A DNA stretch of 64,000 nucleotides, taken from Sipunculus nudus. Its lineage: Eukaryota > Annelida > Sipuncula > Golfingiida > Sipunculidae. The position numbers were made by a program, and so were the translations under genes. This document shows positions 60,891 through 64,000 of the stretch, piece by piece. The stretch is from contig CM049317.1 in assembly GCA_026874595.1 (NCBI GenBank), forward strand, positions 48,570,401 through 48,634,400, given 5' to 3'. The notes under the pieces were generated by a model. The model saw only the letters and a list, made by a program, of their open reading frames with translations, was not told the DNA's origin and made no database searches. Each line of letters begins with the position of its first letter. Position 1 is the stretch's first letter.

Positions 60891-61712
60891 TTGTAATGAT
60901 TTTTGCAGGAGAAGACGGTCGGTGGGCCCTGAAAAAGCGACGGATGAAGAGACCGAGCCACTGATGGTTGACGTTGAACAACAGGTAAAGTAGATCTGGC
61001 TGAATGTGACGTCGGTGCCCGGCCCAGTAACTGATGTGCATGACGTTACTGATGGCAAAATAAAAGAAAAAAAATTCCCCGCCCCTCCGTGTAATGTGAA
61101 ATGCTCCGAATTGTGAGACTTCGTGCAGTGTGTTACTAGATAACTTACCATCGGTTACAATTACAGTGCAGGTAACTTTTTCAGATAAGTATAGTATTAG
61201 TGCTTTGTATTTGACAACCACATATTTAGTTCATCAATACATTTTTTATCGATTTACACAATAACTCGAAGCATCGTGGGATGAACCCCAATGATCAGAT
61301 ATTCTGTATAAATGTATGAGTTATGTAAACACCATAACGTTTACTGTAGTGCGTTGTGTTTTCCTAAATTTGCGAATGGGTAGGGTAGACATATAACCTT
61401 TTTGTGACTACAAAAAAAAACACATTATTTTATATATATTCATATTTTTAATATTTGTATGGTGACCATGCTCATAAAGCACTGCCGATTCGAAATGCAG
61501 GCATTTCTGCAAATCAAAATTTATTTTCTCAGATATCCTTAAATGAATCTTGTTAATAATACCATTGTGTTCTGCAGACGTCTGGTTCAATTAGGAAGCC
61601 ATTAGAGGGCGAGCGACACCGGCTGTGGAAATATGCGATCTCCCAGCTTCCGAAAAGAGCGCAACATCACGGATCTGAGTCAGAATCCCAGGGCGAGGAG
61701 GAAGAAGCATAA
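14350..61712 (+). CDS. Giant Lys/Arg-rich, EGF-repeat type I membrane protein (14 exons, 4,078 aa)
   Basis: Coding exons: 14350-14425, 31167-40622, 42184-42422, 42860-43875, 44930-45114, 46806-46967, 47513-47693, 53254-53512, 55615-55771, 56150-56233, 57151-57231, 58917-59046, 60909-60984 and 61578-61712. All junctions are GT-AG and all phases match (12,237 nt). Order in the protein: signal peptide (1 to about 26), polar linker (to about 137), K/R-rich repeats (about 138-3178), EGF-like domains (about 3183-3911), Lys-rich stalk, transmembrane helix (about 3984-4007) and cytosolic tail (4009-4078). The topology implies a cell-surface or secretory-pathway protein with a polycationic ectodomain. 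Function is unknown; binding of sulfated glycans, nucleic acids, mineral or microbial surfaces is conjecture. I know no family with this architecture. Splicing is inferred, not observed. Confidence 0.82.
15893..16387. repeat. ~490-bp dispersed element, copy B (copy A at 6836-7325)
   Basis: Same ends and internal blocks as copy A, with an A18 run near 16230 and small indels. Same orientation. Confidence 0.7.
17325..18880. repeat. Composite dispersed repeat (related copy at 41029-41999)
   Basis: Starts 'AGCTCAGCTGGCTGAAAGTCATCTGAGGTATAACG' and ends 'CAGTCGGCTGAGCGTCATGACC'. It repeats a module with 'GGTCCATGAAAAATCTCC', 'TAGGTCTCTGTTACYCATATC' and 'TTTCATCAGTTC'. The same start, module and end occur at 41029-41999. 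An unrelated ~370-bp insertion seems to lie inside it at 17960-18335. Confidence 0.65.
17960..18335 (+). repeat. ~350-bp dispersed element (inverted copy at 58316-58625)
   Basis: Blocks 'CCAAGTCAG', 'GACACGTGTT', 'TGTGTTTATGTTGACACCTG', 'TGATCGCGCCCG', 'GGCAATATTTT' and 'AACATGCTTTAT' appear in reverse complement, in reverse order, at 58316-58625. Non-coding mobile element of unknown class. Confidence 0.65.
19650..20510 (+). other. Repeat-poor, GC-richer block; possible alternative first exon
   Basis: Base composition is more balanced than the surrounding intron and I see no repeat copy elsewhere. A short frame from ATG at 20278 runs 31 codons, starting [10 protein letters not shown]. It could be an alternative promoter and 5' exon, a nested gene, or a solo mobile-element end. 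No clear donor decides between these. Confidence 0.25.
20639..20800. mobile_element. MITE fragment with CAGTGGCGGACCCAGG end
   Basis: Left terminus CAGTGGCGGACCCAGG, followed by a poly-G run and, 100 bp on, a poly-C run. Same terminus family as 9373, 29683, 43927 and 63653. The right end is not clear. Confidence 0.4.
21548..22062. repeat. ~78-bp tandem array, about six units
   Basis: The marker CGTCTACGTCTCTCTTTC occurs at 21611, 21689, 21767, 21845 and 21924 (steps of 78-79 bp), with a diverged unit near 22002. Because 78 is a multiple of 3, the array stays open in frames on both strands; these are not genes. Confidence 0.9.
22185..22910. repeat. TTTC-rich satellite
   Basis: Several hundred bases of (TTTC)n with periodic AG, giving 'CTTTCTTTCAGTCTTTC' units. 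Pyrimidine-rich on the plus strand, so Phe/Ser/Leu-rich frames are artefacts. Every TTTCAG also looks like a splice acceptor. Confidence 0.95.
27695..28235. repeat. Two direct copies of a ~130-bp block before poly-G
   Basis: 'TTTTTATACATTC', 'ATGATAACCATGGTTT', 'AGTTCGGCCAA' and 'TTTCAAAAAGAAGCC' at 27695-27835 recur at 28068-28195 with minor changes. Each copy runs into a poly-G tract (27833, 28198). Confidence 0.7.
29683..30090. mobile_element. hAT-like MITE, 408 bp
   Basis: Left end CAGTGGATGATCCAG and right end CTTGATCCGCCACTG are inverted repeats with two or three mismatches. The interior ('AACATCTCTCATTTTATCT', 'CCACAGTTT', 'GATAAAGAT') is shared with 43927-44359. An (AT)n run lies at 29949-30015. 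Possible target duplication (TTCAA core) is imperfect. Confidence 0.65.
30091..31166. other. End of intron 1, no gene seen
   Basis: AT-rich with short open frames at 30234-30515 and 30508-30753 that match nothing I recognise. It ends in the acceptor GTGTTTTGATTTGCAG of exon 2. Confidence 0.45.
31167..40622 (+). CDS. Giant EGF protein exon 2: 3,152-codon Lys/Arg-rich repeat exon
   Basis: One uninterrupted 9,456-nt exon, phase 1 at both ends (acceptor TTTGCAG|GA, donor GAAC|GTAAGT). Residues 26 to about 137 are a polar linker with acidic residues. From W-K-R-K-R-R-Y at 137 onward it is almost wholly K, R, G, W, M, L and A, with no Cys noticed and very few Asp or Glu. One 105-residue unit (from about 32198) has 61 Lys+Arg and no acidic residue. 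Three repeat families follow in order: 315-bp units to about 34000, 342-348-bp units from 34291 to 37960, and 171-bp units from about 38480 to 40430. It is open throughout despite heavy divergence between units, which argues for selection on the protein. The homologue is unknown. Histone- or protamine-like binding of polyanions is only an analogy. Confidence 0.85.
31560..34010 (+). repeat. Protein-coding tandem repeat A: 315-bp (105-aa) units
   Basis: The marker coding G-K-R-K-L-W recurs at 32201, 32516, 32831, 33146, 33461 and 33776, exactly 315 bp apart. Diverged units precede (31886) and follow. Typical motifs: [31 protein letters not shown] and [11 protein letters not shown]. Confidence 0.92.
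34291..37960 (+). repeat. Protein-coding tandem repeat B: 342-348-bp (114-116-aa) units
   Basis: The start marker (G/A)TGGTTACGA occurs at 34291, 34639, 34987, 35329, 35671, 36013, 36355, 36697, 37045, 37390 and 37738: eleven units in steps of 342, 345 or 348 bp, always multiples of 3. Motifs: [25 protein letters not shown] and [12 protein letters not shown]. Units 36697-37389 and 37390 onward are nearly identical, pointing to a recent two-unit (693-bp) duplication. Confidence 0.93.
38480..40430 (+). repeat. Protein-coding tandem repeat C: ~171-bp (57-aa) units
   Basis: About twelve units share L-R-K-W-R-K-(K/R)-I-T-K-M-I-x-R-I-x-R-M, then a R-W-x-A-K-R-M block and K-L-R-R. Adjacent units at 38681 and 38852 are 171 bp apart. 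Alternating hydrophobic and basic residues in I-T-K-M-I-L-R-I suggest amphipathic helices, unlike the Gly-rich A and B units. Units vary more than in B, so this block looks older. Confidence 0.88.
40623..42183 (+). other. Intron 2, mostly a dispersed repeat
   Basis: From donor GTAAGTTA to acceptor TTCTGTTTTGTAG. At 41029-41999 it carries a copy of the repeat also at 17325-18880, from 'AGCTCAACTGACTGAAAGTC' to 'CAGTCGGCTGAGCGTCTTGACC'. No exon seen. Confidence 0.7.
42184..42422 (+). CDS. Giant EGF protein exon 3: EGF-like domains 1-2
   Basis: Enters in phase 1 (C|AG, Gln) straight after the basic exon and leaves in phase 0 at TCGAAG|GTCAGC. It holds two six-cysteine EGF-like domains: [12 protein letters not shown]...F-S-G-K-T-C and [12 protein letters not shown]...Y-T-G-K-Q-C. 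The CxxxPCxNGG spacing and G-F-x-G-x-x-C end are typical. Confidence 0.9.
42860..43875 (+). CDS. Giant EGF protein exon 4: EGF-like domains 3-11
   Basis: Acceptor TTTTTTTCATTTTAG, phase 0 in, phase 2 out at AAGAG|GTCAGT. About 339 residues hold eight complete EGF-like domains, each about 38 residues (for example C-K-N-G-G-T-C and Y-T-G-L-T-C), then a ninth ([14 protein letters not shown]...Y-K-C) cut after its fourth Cys by the exon end. The domains are Lys-rich, echoing the basic exon. Several EGF domains packed in one exon suggests loss of introns or duplication without them. Confidence 0.92.
43927..44359. mobile_element. hAT-like MITE in intron 4 (same family as 29683-30090)
   Basis: Left end CAGTGGCTGATTCAGAGG, right end CTGGATCCGCCCCT (inverted). 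Interior blocks 'TTACATCTCTCATTTTATCTTTT', 'TTTAGTTGTCCACAGTTT' and 'TTGAGGAT' match 29683-30090. Flanks TAAAGA and TAAAGG may be the remains of a target duplication. Confidence 0.65.
44930..45114 (+). CDS. Giant EGF protein exon 5: EGF-like domain 12 and start of 13
   Basis: Acceptor CTTTTCTTAACAATTTAAG, enters in phase 2 completing AGG, leaves in phase 1 at ACAG|GTGAGA. It codes P-E-P-F-S-K-K, then [12 protein letters not shown]...F-Y-G-R-H-C, then [12 protein letters not shown]. The second domain finishes in exon 6. Confidence 0.88.
45600..45690 (-). mobile_element. Possible tRNA-derived SINE head
   Basis: The minus strand reads 'TAGTTAGGACAATGGACTTG' and, about 20 bp on, 'GGGTTTGTGTCCCG', which resemble A and B boxes of a pol III promoter with a mutated anticodon stem. 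No full cloverleaf is drawn and the tail is not defined, so this is tentative. Confidence 0.35.
45787..46073. mobile_element. MITE with perfect 19-bp inverted ends (287 bp)
   Basis: CAGGGCCCAGTTTCAGTAA at 45787 and its exact reverse complement ending at 46073. The interior has further symmetric pieces (CTTAAGTCACTC, GACTTAAGTAACC). No target duplication is obvious. Lies in intron 5. Confidence 0.8.
46806..46967 (+). CDS. Giant EGF protein exon 6: EGF-like domains 13 (end) and 14 (start)
   Basis: Acceptor TTGCTGTTTTTGTAG, 162 nt, phase 1 at both ends, so skippable without frameshift. It codes [16 protein letters not shown] to finish domain 13, then [12 protein letters not shown]...Y-T-C-I-C-K-A. 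The N-V-S is a possible N-glycosylation site. Confidence 0.9.
47513..47693 (+). CDS. Giant EGF protein exon 7: EGF-like domains 14 (end), 15 and 16 (start)
   Basis: Acceptor CATCTGTTGCTGACAG, phase 1 in, phase 2 out at TGCGG|GTGAGT. It codes Y-K-G-N-H-C, then [12 protein letters not shown]...V-E-G-V-V-C, then M-D-P-C-A-T-A-P-C, whose domain continues in exon 8. Confidence 0.88.
48555..49060. repeat. Dispersed repeat related to 355-1130
   Basis: Begins 'ACAGGCCTTATGCGAACCTGTGCATTGGG', matching 369 onward. It has 'TGTAGGTGGCACCACCAGTCTTG' modules. Non-coding. Confidence 0.6.
49070..49690. repeat. Degenerate tandem block and GGTGATCACATG repeats
   Basis: 'GGCAGTCTGCCAAAGCTATAAAWAGA' appears three times between 49270 and 49470, each near 'CTGAGTGAACTCYTGACCTG'. 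Then 'GAGGTGATCACATG' is repeated about four times at 49576-49676. Non-coding. Confidence 0.65.
49916..50001. repeat. (TA)n microsatellite
   Basis: Two runs of TA separated by CAGA. It abuts the 3' end of the LINE fragment. Confidence 0.95.
50002..51300 (-). mobile_element. Non-LTR retrotransposon (LINE) 3' fragment, decayed
   Basis: The minus frame 50567-50280 reads C-C-K-F-C-L-K-H-G then [13 protein letters not shown] and L-R-E-K-Y. This Cys-His pattern, C-x2-C...E-D-E-x-H-F-x3-C-P-x-Y, is found at the C-terminus of many LINE reverse transcriptases. Just upstream on the same strand, another frame has [15 protein letters not shown], also typical. Stops and frame changes show it is dead. The 5' parts (endonuclease, reverse transcriptase core) are not seen. 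Confidence 0.7.
51375..52290. repeat. Dispersed repeat, second copy of 1340-2400
   Basis: Same blocks in the same order as 1340-2400, ending in a GACGACGGACGCCCGACGAC-type run near 52217. Non-coding. Confidence 0.65.
52330..52740. repeat. Foldback element (long imperfect palindrome)
   Basis: Left-arm pieces CTGCTTTGTATAGCAAGG, TTCTCTTAGTCGGACC, GTATCGCATTGTGAATCTCTC, AAAACATGCGAC and CTCGTTGGACC each have their inverse complement in the right arm (…GGTCCGACCCAGAGAA at 52650, GTCGCATGTTTAACATTTGAG at 52559, GACCAACGAG near 52541). The centre is near 52520. Transcribed, it would form a long hairpin. The opposing short frames are by-products of the palindrome. Confidence 0.75.
53254..53512 (+). 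CDS. Giant EGF protein exon 8: EGF-like domains 16 (end), 17 and 18 (start)
   Basis: Phase 2 in (GG|G), phase 0 out at TGTCAG|GTATAT. It completes domain 16 (K-N-G-K-C...Y-Y-G-D-H-C), then a calcium-binding type EGF ([10 protein letters not shown]...F-T-G-D-T-C), then [13 protein letters not shown]. Domain 17 has the D-x-D-E-C signature of cbEGF domains. Confidence 0.9.
53513..55614 (+). other. Intron 8 (2.1 kb) with TCTG-rich repeat
   Basis: Contains a dispersed element near 54655-55120 that starts 'GTCTCCCACTCCACGGATACGGGGGACATT', has (TCTG)n runs at 54702-54755 and 54865-54897, and ends 'CGGGGGACATTAATTCCACG'. A poly-C run lies near 55306. No exon seen. Confidence 0.6.
55615..55771 (+). 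CDS. Giant EGF protein exon 9: EGF-like domains 18 (end) and 19 (partial)
   Basis: Acceptor TTTTTACCGCTGCAG, phase 0 in, phase 1 out at TATAG|GTAAGT. It finishes domain 18 (N-G-F-R-C-Q-C...Y-S-G-P-K-C), then [14 protein letters not shown]...Y-T-C-I, a last EGF domain that stops after its fourth Cys. No exon with the missing two Cys was found in intron 9. N-N-T is a possible N-glycosylation site. Confidence 0.9.
56150..56233 (+). CDS. Giant EGF protein exon 10: Lys-rich stalk
   Basis: Acceptor ATTTGCTCCTCAG, 84 nt, phase 1 at both ends, donor CACG|GTGAGT. It codes [20 protein letters not shown] and on to P-P-R-H-H. No domain; an exposed, low-complexity stalk. Skippable in frame. Confidence 0.8.
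56834..57017. mobile_element. Small MITE in intron 10 (~184 bp)
   Basis: Left end CAATGAAACCGGTCTAAAAGAC and right end GTCTTACTAAACCGATTTCACTG are imperfect inverted repeats. The interior alternates 'AAAGACCACC' and 'AAGACCACCTG' motifs in both senses. Confidence 0.65.
57151..57231 (+). CDS. Giant EGF protein exon 11: stalk
   Basis: Acceptor TTTATCTTTAAG, 81 nt, phase 1 at both ends, donor GACG|GTAAAA. It codes [19 protein letters not shown], then S-S-D-T-E-I-D. No domain. The weak donor and 3' end resemble the unit of the minisatellite that follows. Confidence 0.78.
57713..58115. mobile_element. hAT-like MITE, 403 bp, with 8-bp target duplication
   Basis: Ends CAGTGGCGTCAAT and ATTGACGCCCTTG are inverted repeats. 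They are flanked on both sides by AGCGCCAA (57705-57712 and 58116-58123), a perfect 8-bp target duplication as hAT elements make. The interior is poly-G, (AT)n (57777-57839), AT-rich DNA and poly-C. No coding capacity. Confidence 0.85.
58316..58625 (-). repeat. Inverted copy of the 17960-18335 element
   Basis: Reverse complement matches block for block: GGCGCGATCACAGGTGTCAACATAAACACA here against TGTGTTTATGTTGACACCTGTGATCGCGCC there. It is inserted in the minisatellite of intron 11. Confidence 0.7.
58917..59046 (+). CDS. Giant EGF protein exon 12: transmembrane helix
   Basis: Acceptor TATTCCTTTTGTAG, phase 1 in (G|AA, Glu), phase 2 out at GACAG|GTGAGC. After [16 protein letters not shown] comes a hydrophobic stretch of about 24 residues ([10 protein letters not shown] ... 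F-V-V-C-L-I), then D-R and the Arg cluster of exon 13. Positive residues on the C-terminal side fit a type I topology. Confidence 0.88.
59021..59695. repeat. 64-bp tandem array derived from the exon 12 donor region
   Basis: About eleven units, each 'TGTCGTTTGTGGTCTGTTTGATTGACAG' followed by 'ATAAGTAAAMATTATACATAACAGGGGCAGATATAA'; GTGGTC recurs at 59215, 59279, 59343 and 59407 (64-bp step). The first unit is the real end of exon 12 (CGTGGTCTGTTTGATTGACAG|GTGAGC). In most downstream units GTGAGC has become ATAAGT, removing the GT at that place. Confidence 0.9.
59700..60837. other. Rest of intron 12, no gene seen
   Basis: AT-rich. Two short direct repeats of 'GTAATTCCATGACTTTA' near 60559 and 60631. 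No exon seen. Confidence 0.45.
60841..60887. repeat. (TA)n microsatellite before exon 13
   Basis: About 23 TA units ending only about 20 bp before the exon 13 acceptor. Length changes here could alter branch-point spacing. Confidence 0.92.
60909..60984 (+). CDS. Giant EGF protein exon 13: juxtamembrane tail
   Basis: Acceptor ATTTTTGCAG, phase 2 in (AG|G), phase 0 out at CAACAG|GTAAAG. It codes [20 protein letters not shown] and then V-D-V-E-Q-Q. The Arg cluster is the stop-transfer signal. E-T-E-P-L-M resembles an acidic dileucine-type sorting signal; that reading is inference. Confidence 0.85.
61578..61712 (+). CDS. Giant EGF protein exon 14: C-terminal tail and stop
   Basis: Acceptor ATTGTGTTCTGCAG, phase 0, 44 codons then TAA at 61710-61712. 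It codes [20 protein letters not shown] and ends [12 protein letters not shown]. The acidic, Ser-rich end looks like a casein kinase 2 type site and contrasts with the basic ectodomain. Confidence 0.88.
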   Translation, partial: TSGSIRKPLEGERHRLWKYAISQLPKRAQHHGSESESQGEEEEA

Positions 61713-62129
61713 AAACTAAAAGCATGGATATACAACCACAACAAGAACTGTCGTCTAGTTGTTGCATTTTGTATATATGTACTTTGCATTTTGTATATAT
61801 GTACAGCTTTCAAATCGTGATCAAATAGTTTTTACTCATGTATTTATGTCTGCACTTGTAACGTTCATTAAAATATGATACCTGACTACCTACTTTTGTC
61901 AATTACTTACCTTCTTCCATGATTTGTTTATCTTTATGGCCTGTTAGTTATATGATAACACCTTTGGATTTAAGTTTATGTGAACATGAACGTGCACACA
62001 CCCTTCCGCCAAAAGTCGTTTCTTCTCAAAACGAACCCTCCTCTAGCGACGGGATTGTTGGACAGTCACGACTACTTAATTGTCTCAACTGTTTAAATGC
62101 AAAATCAAAATTTGTCACAGTTCAATAAA
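61713..62129 (+). promoter_or_regulatory. 3' UTR with two candidate polyadenylation signals
   Basis: After the stop, ATTAAA lies at 61867-61872 and AATAAA at 62124-62129. A 19-bp direct repeat GCATTTTGTATATATGTAC lies near 61763 and 61785. Which signal is used cannot be told from sequence. Confidence 0.55.
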
Positions 62130-63400
62130 AAAATTTAACACATATTGCCAAATAACTTCCCACATGAAGTCCTTGCCACAGATCATTCGTGTTCATGTTA
62201 TATCCCTTGAAACAATTCTTATCCAACATAGTTTGGTGGTATAACATGCAGCACCGGTGGGGGGGGGGGGGGGGGGGGGGGAGGGGTTCTTCTTTACACA
62301 TAGTACTCAGTCGGCAGAGTCGTGTGTTATTTTTAAACCCTGCTGGCAGTGACGGATTTAAGCATGCTTGACATGACATTTGACCTATTCACTGACCCAG
62401 TAAATGTGAACAACATGCGACTCTCGATCACTTGGCACTAATGTCAGCATGCAATAATTGTTAATCCCCCAATTCATGCAGGGATTCCTTTTGCATGTAG
62501 ACGAAAAGACCACAACATGTGTCGCTGCACTATCACCTTGCATTTACATACTCAACAATTCTGTTACAGTTGTATCACGTAAACTATCCCGGAAGCACGT
62601 ACTTAAGTTTGTTTATATTTACGATACCGCATCACTGATATCCCACCGCAAAATAGATCCAATGGGTTTACCAATATATAAAATACGTTTAACGGACAAA
62701 TTACCTTTAGTTGGTTATAGTTGTAATGGATGTTGTCTAATCATACTCTATATTTGCTAAATTTACTAAATTTTATTGTACTGTGCACTTCTCATCAACA
62801 GCCCAACAAATACATCAACGATATAGTTAAAAAGGAACCGGCTTCACCAAGCGCTTTTGTGTTGCATGCATGAATTTACTAGCTGTTTGCAACCAACAGC
62901 GAGACGAGCATTTTGGCGTACGTTCTTGCAGTCCCTGGCCAATGCCGACGAACTCCATCAAACCTGTCACTTGTGCAAACACTGCACTAACAACTTATAG
63001 CTGACCCTTATTTGTCATATATTAGCAAATTATTAAATGATGCTTTTACAAAAAATATTATTATACGGTTGTAACATTCCTGCCCTTTGACCTGTCAGTC
63101 ATTATAGAGATGCCCCGCCCACCACTGACCACTGTAGCCAATCACAAGGCAGTGGGAATTCTACCCTTCTCTCGGCCGCTTTAATAGAATTAGGAGTAAG
63201 GTAGAGACTCTTCTCACCTTACTCTCACCCTTTCTTACCCCACTAGAGAAAATAGGGGAGGGGCAGAAAGGCTCCGGAGCTCCGCAGCGCCCGACTGCAA
63301 AAGTAAAATACGGGCGTGGCGGGCTATTCGTAATACAGCGTAGTATAGTATACATGCATGTTTTCCTCTGTGGAGTAACTGGACAAACTGATGGAATGGT
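62130..63400. other. Downstream flank, no gene recognised
   Basis: Contains a poly-G run at 62259-62282 and a 100-codon open frame at 62458-62760 with no recognisable motif. Near 63110-63250 there is a GC box-like CCCCGCCCACC and a CCAAT box (AGCCAATCAC), so a promoter for a gene beyond the right edge is possible but unsupported. Confidence 0.35.
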
Positions 63401-63652
63401 AAATCTACCTCCTTTTTATACCGATCTTATCCCAATCGTGTTAATCGCCTTCCTATATCTTAATAGAAGCCAAAAAGATAAAAGAACTTTATGAACGTAA
63501 GGAAACGTAACTAGAGCTCGTGAAACAGTAAGTAAAGGTAAAAAATTACAAATTTAAAGAAAAAAATCCACGATCACGAAGATCTACTACGATACTACGT
63601 TTCTTGGTTCGTATCGGATCAGCGTAATTGTGGCCTAGTGTAAACACATAAT

Positions 63653-63717
63653 CAGGGGCGGATCCAGGATTTAGGGAAAGGGGGGGGGGGGGGGAACTCC
63701 GGACCCCCTGGATCCGC
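63653..63717. mobile_element. Minimal hairpin MITE with GGATCC ends (65 bp)
   Basis: CAGGGGCGGATCCAGGATTT, poly-G, then CCGGACCCCCTGGATCCGC. The two ends are inverted repeats around a G run, as in 9373-9566, but only 65 bp in all. Confidence 0.6.
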
Positions 63718-64000
63718 TTCCGTATAACGTATAATGATGAGATCTCAATAGAACCTTTGCTCATATGTGAACAGCTGGTTCAAACTTATGGATTATTTTT
63801 TATCCCCTGCATGTAAAACCTGATATTCATAAGGCTTAATAACAACATGCCATTCTTATCATATGGCTACCTTCATCCCCATTCACAAGGCAGCGCCACC
63901 TACAGGTCATGGACCTGTGTAAATGCGGATCTATGACTCAGAGTTGTGTTAGTTCCGGGCCACGTCAAACGATTAAATATATTGCCTGAAGATTTCAGGG

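Noticed and set aside
62458-62760. 100-codon open frame downstream of the EGF gene
   Set aside because: No motif, no splice or promoter context; length is within chance for this window.

Overview
The window looks like nuclear DNA of an invertebrate animal, most probably a bivalve mollusc. That assignment is inference, from short exons in long AT-rich introns, GT-AG splice sites, dense SINE/MITE-like repeats, many (AT)n tracts and poly-G runs, and 'AGCTCAACTGACTGAAAGTCATCTGAGCTATA'-style dispersed repeats of the kind common in bivalve genomes. There is no bacterial-style gene organisation.

Two protein-coding genes are supported. On the minus strand (3161-8676) lie the first four coding exons of mitochondrial 3-hydroxyisobutyrate dehydrogenase (HIBADH, valine catabolism): a targeting-peptide exon, a 17-nt micro-exon, the Gly-rich NAD-binding exon and the TMLPSSP exon. 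The rest of that gene lies off the left edge. On the plus strand (14350-61712) a 14-exon gene is reconstructed from splice sites and reading phase alone. All 13 junctions keep frame and give a 4,078-residue type I membrane protein: signal peptide, a single 9,456-nt exon coding about 3,040 residues of Lys/Arg-rich repeats, about 19 EGF-like domains, a Lys-rich stalk, one transmembrane helix and a 70-residue tail with an acidic C-terminus. I do not recognise this architecture as a described family.

Layout: 1-3160 dispersed repeats; 3161-8676 HIBADH (minus); 8677-14349 intergenic, with a cluster of three perfect TGACGTCA sites and a possible LTR; 14350-14425 signal-peptide exon; 14426-31166 a 16.7-kb first intron full of repeats (17-18 kb SINE-like, a 78-bp tandem array, TTTC satellite, a hAT-like MITE); 31167-40622 the giant basic exon; 42184-55771 EGF exons, with a LINE fragment and MITEs in their introns; 56150-61712 stalk, transmembrane and tail exons, with two tandem arrays in introns 11 and 12 that both resemble the exon ends just upstream; 61713-64000 3' UTR and flanking DNA.

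The giant exon starts and ends in phase 1 and has a length divisible by 3. Skipping it would leave an ordinary 926-residue EGF-repeat membrane protein, so one locus could make either form. All exon calls come from reading the sequence; no transcript or database evidence was available.
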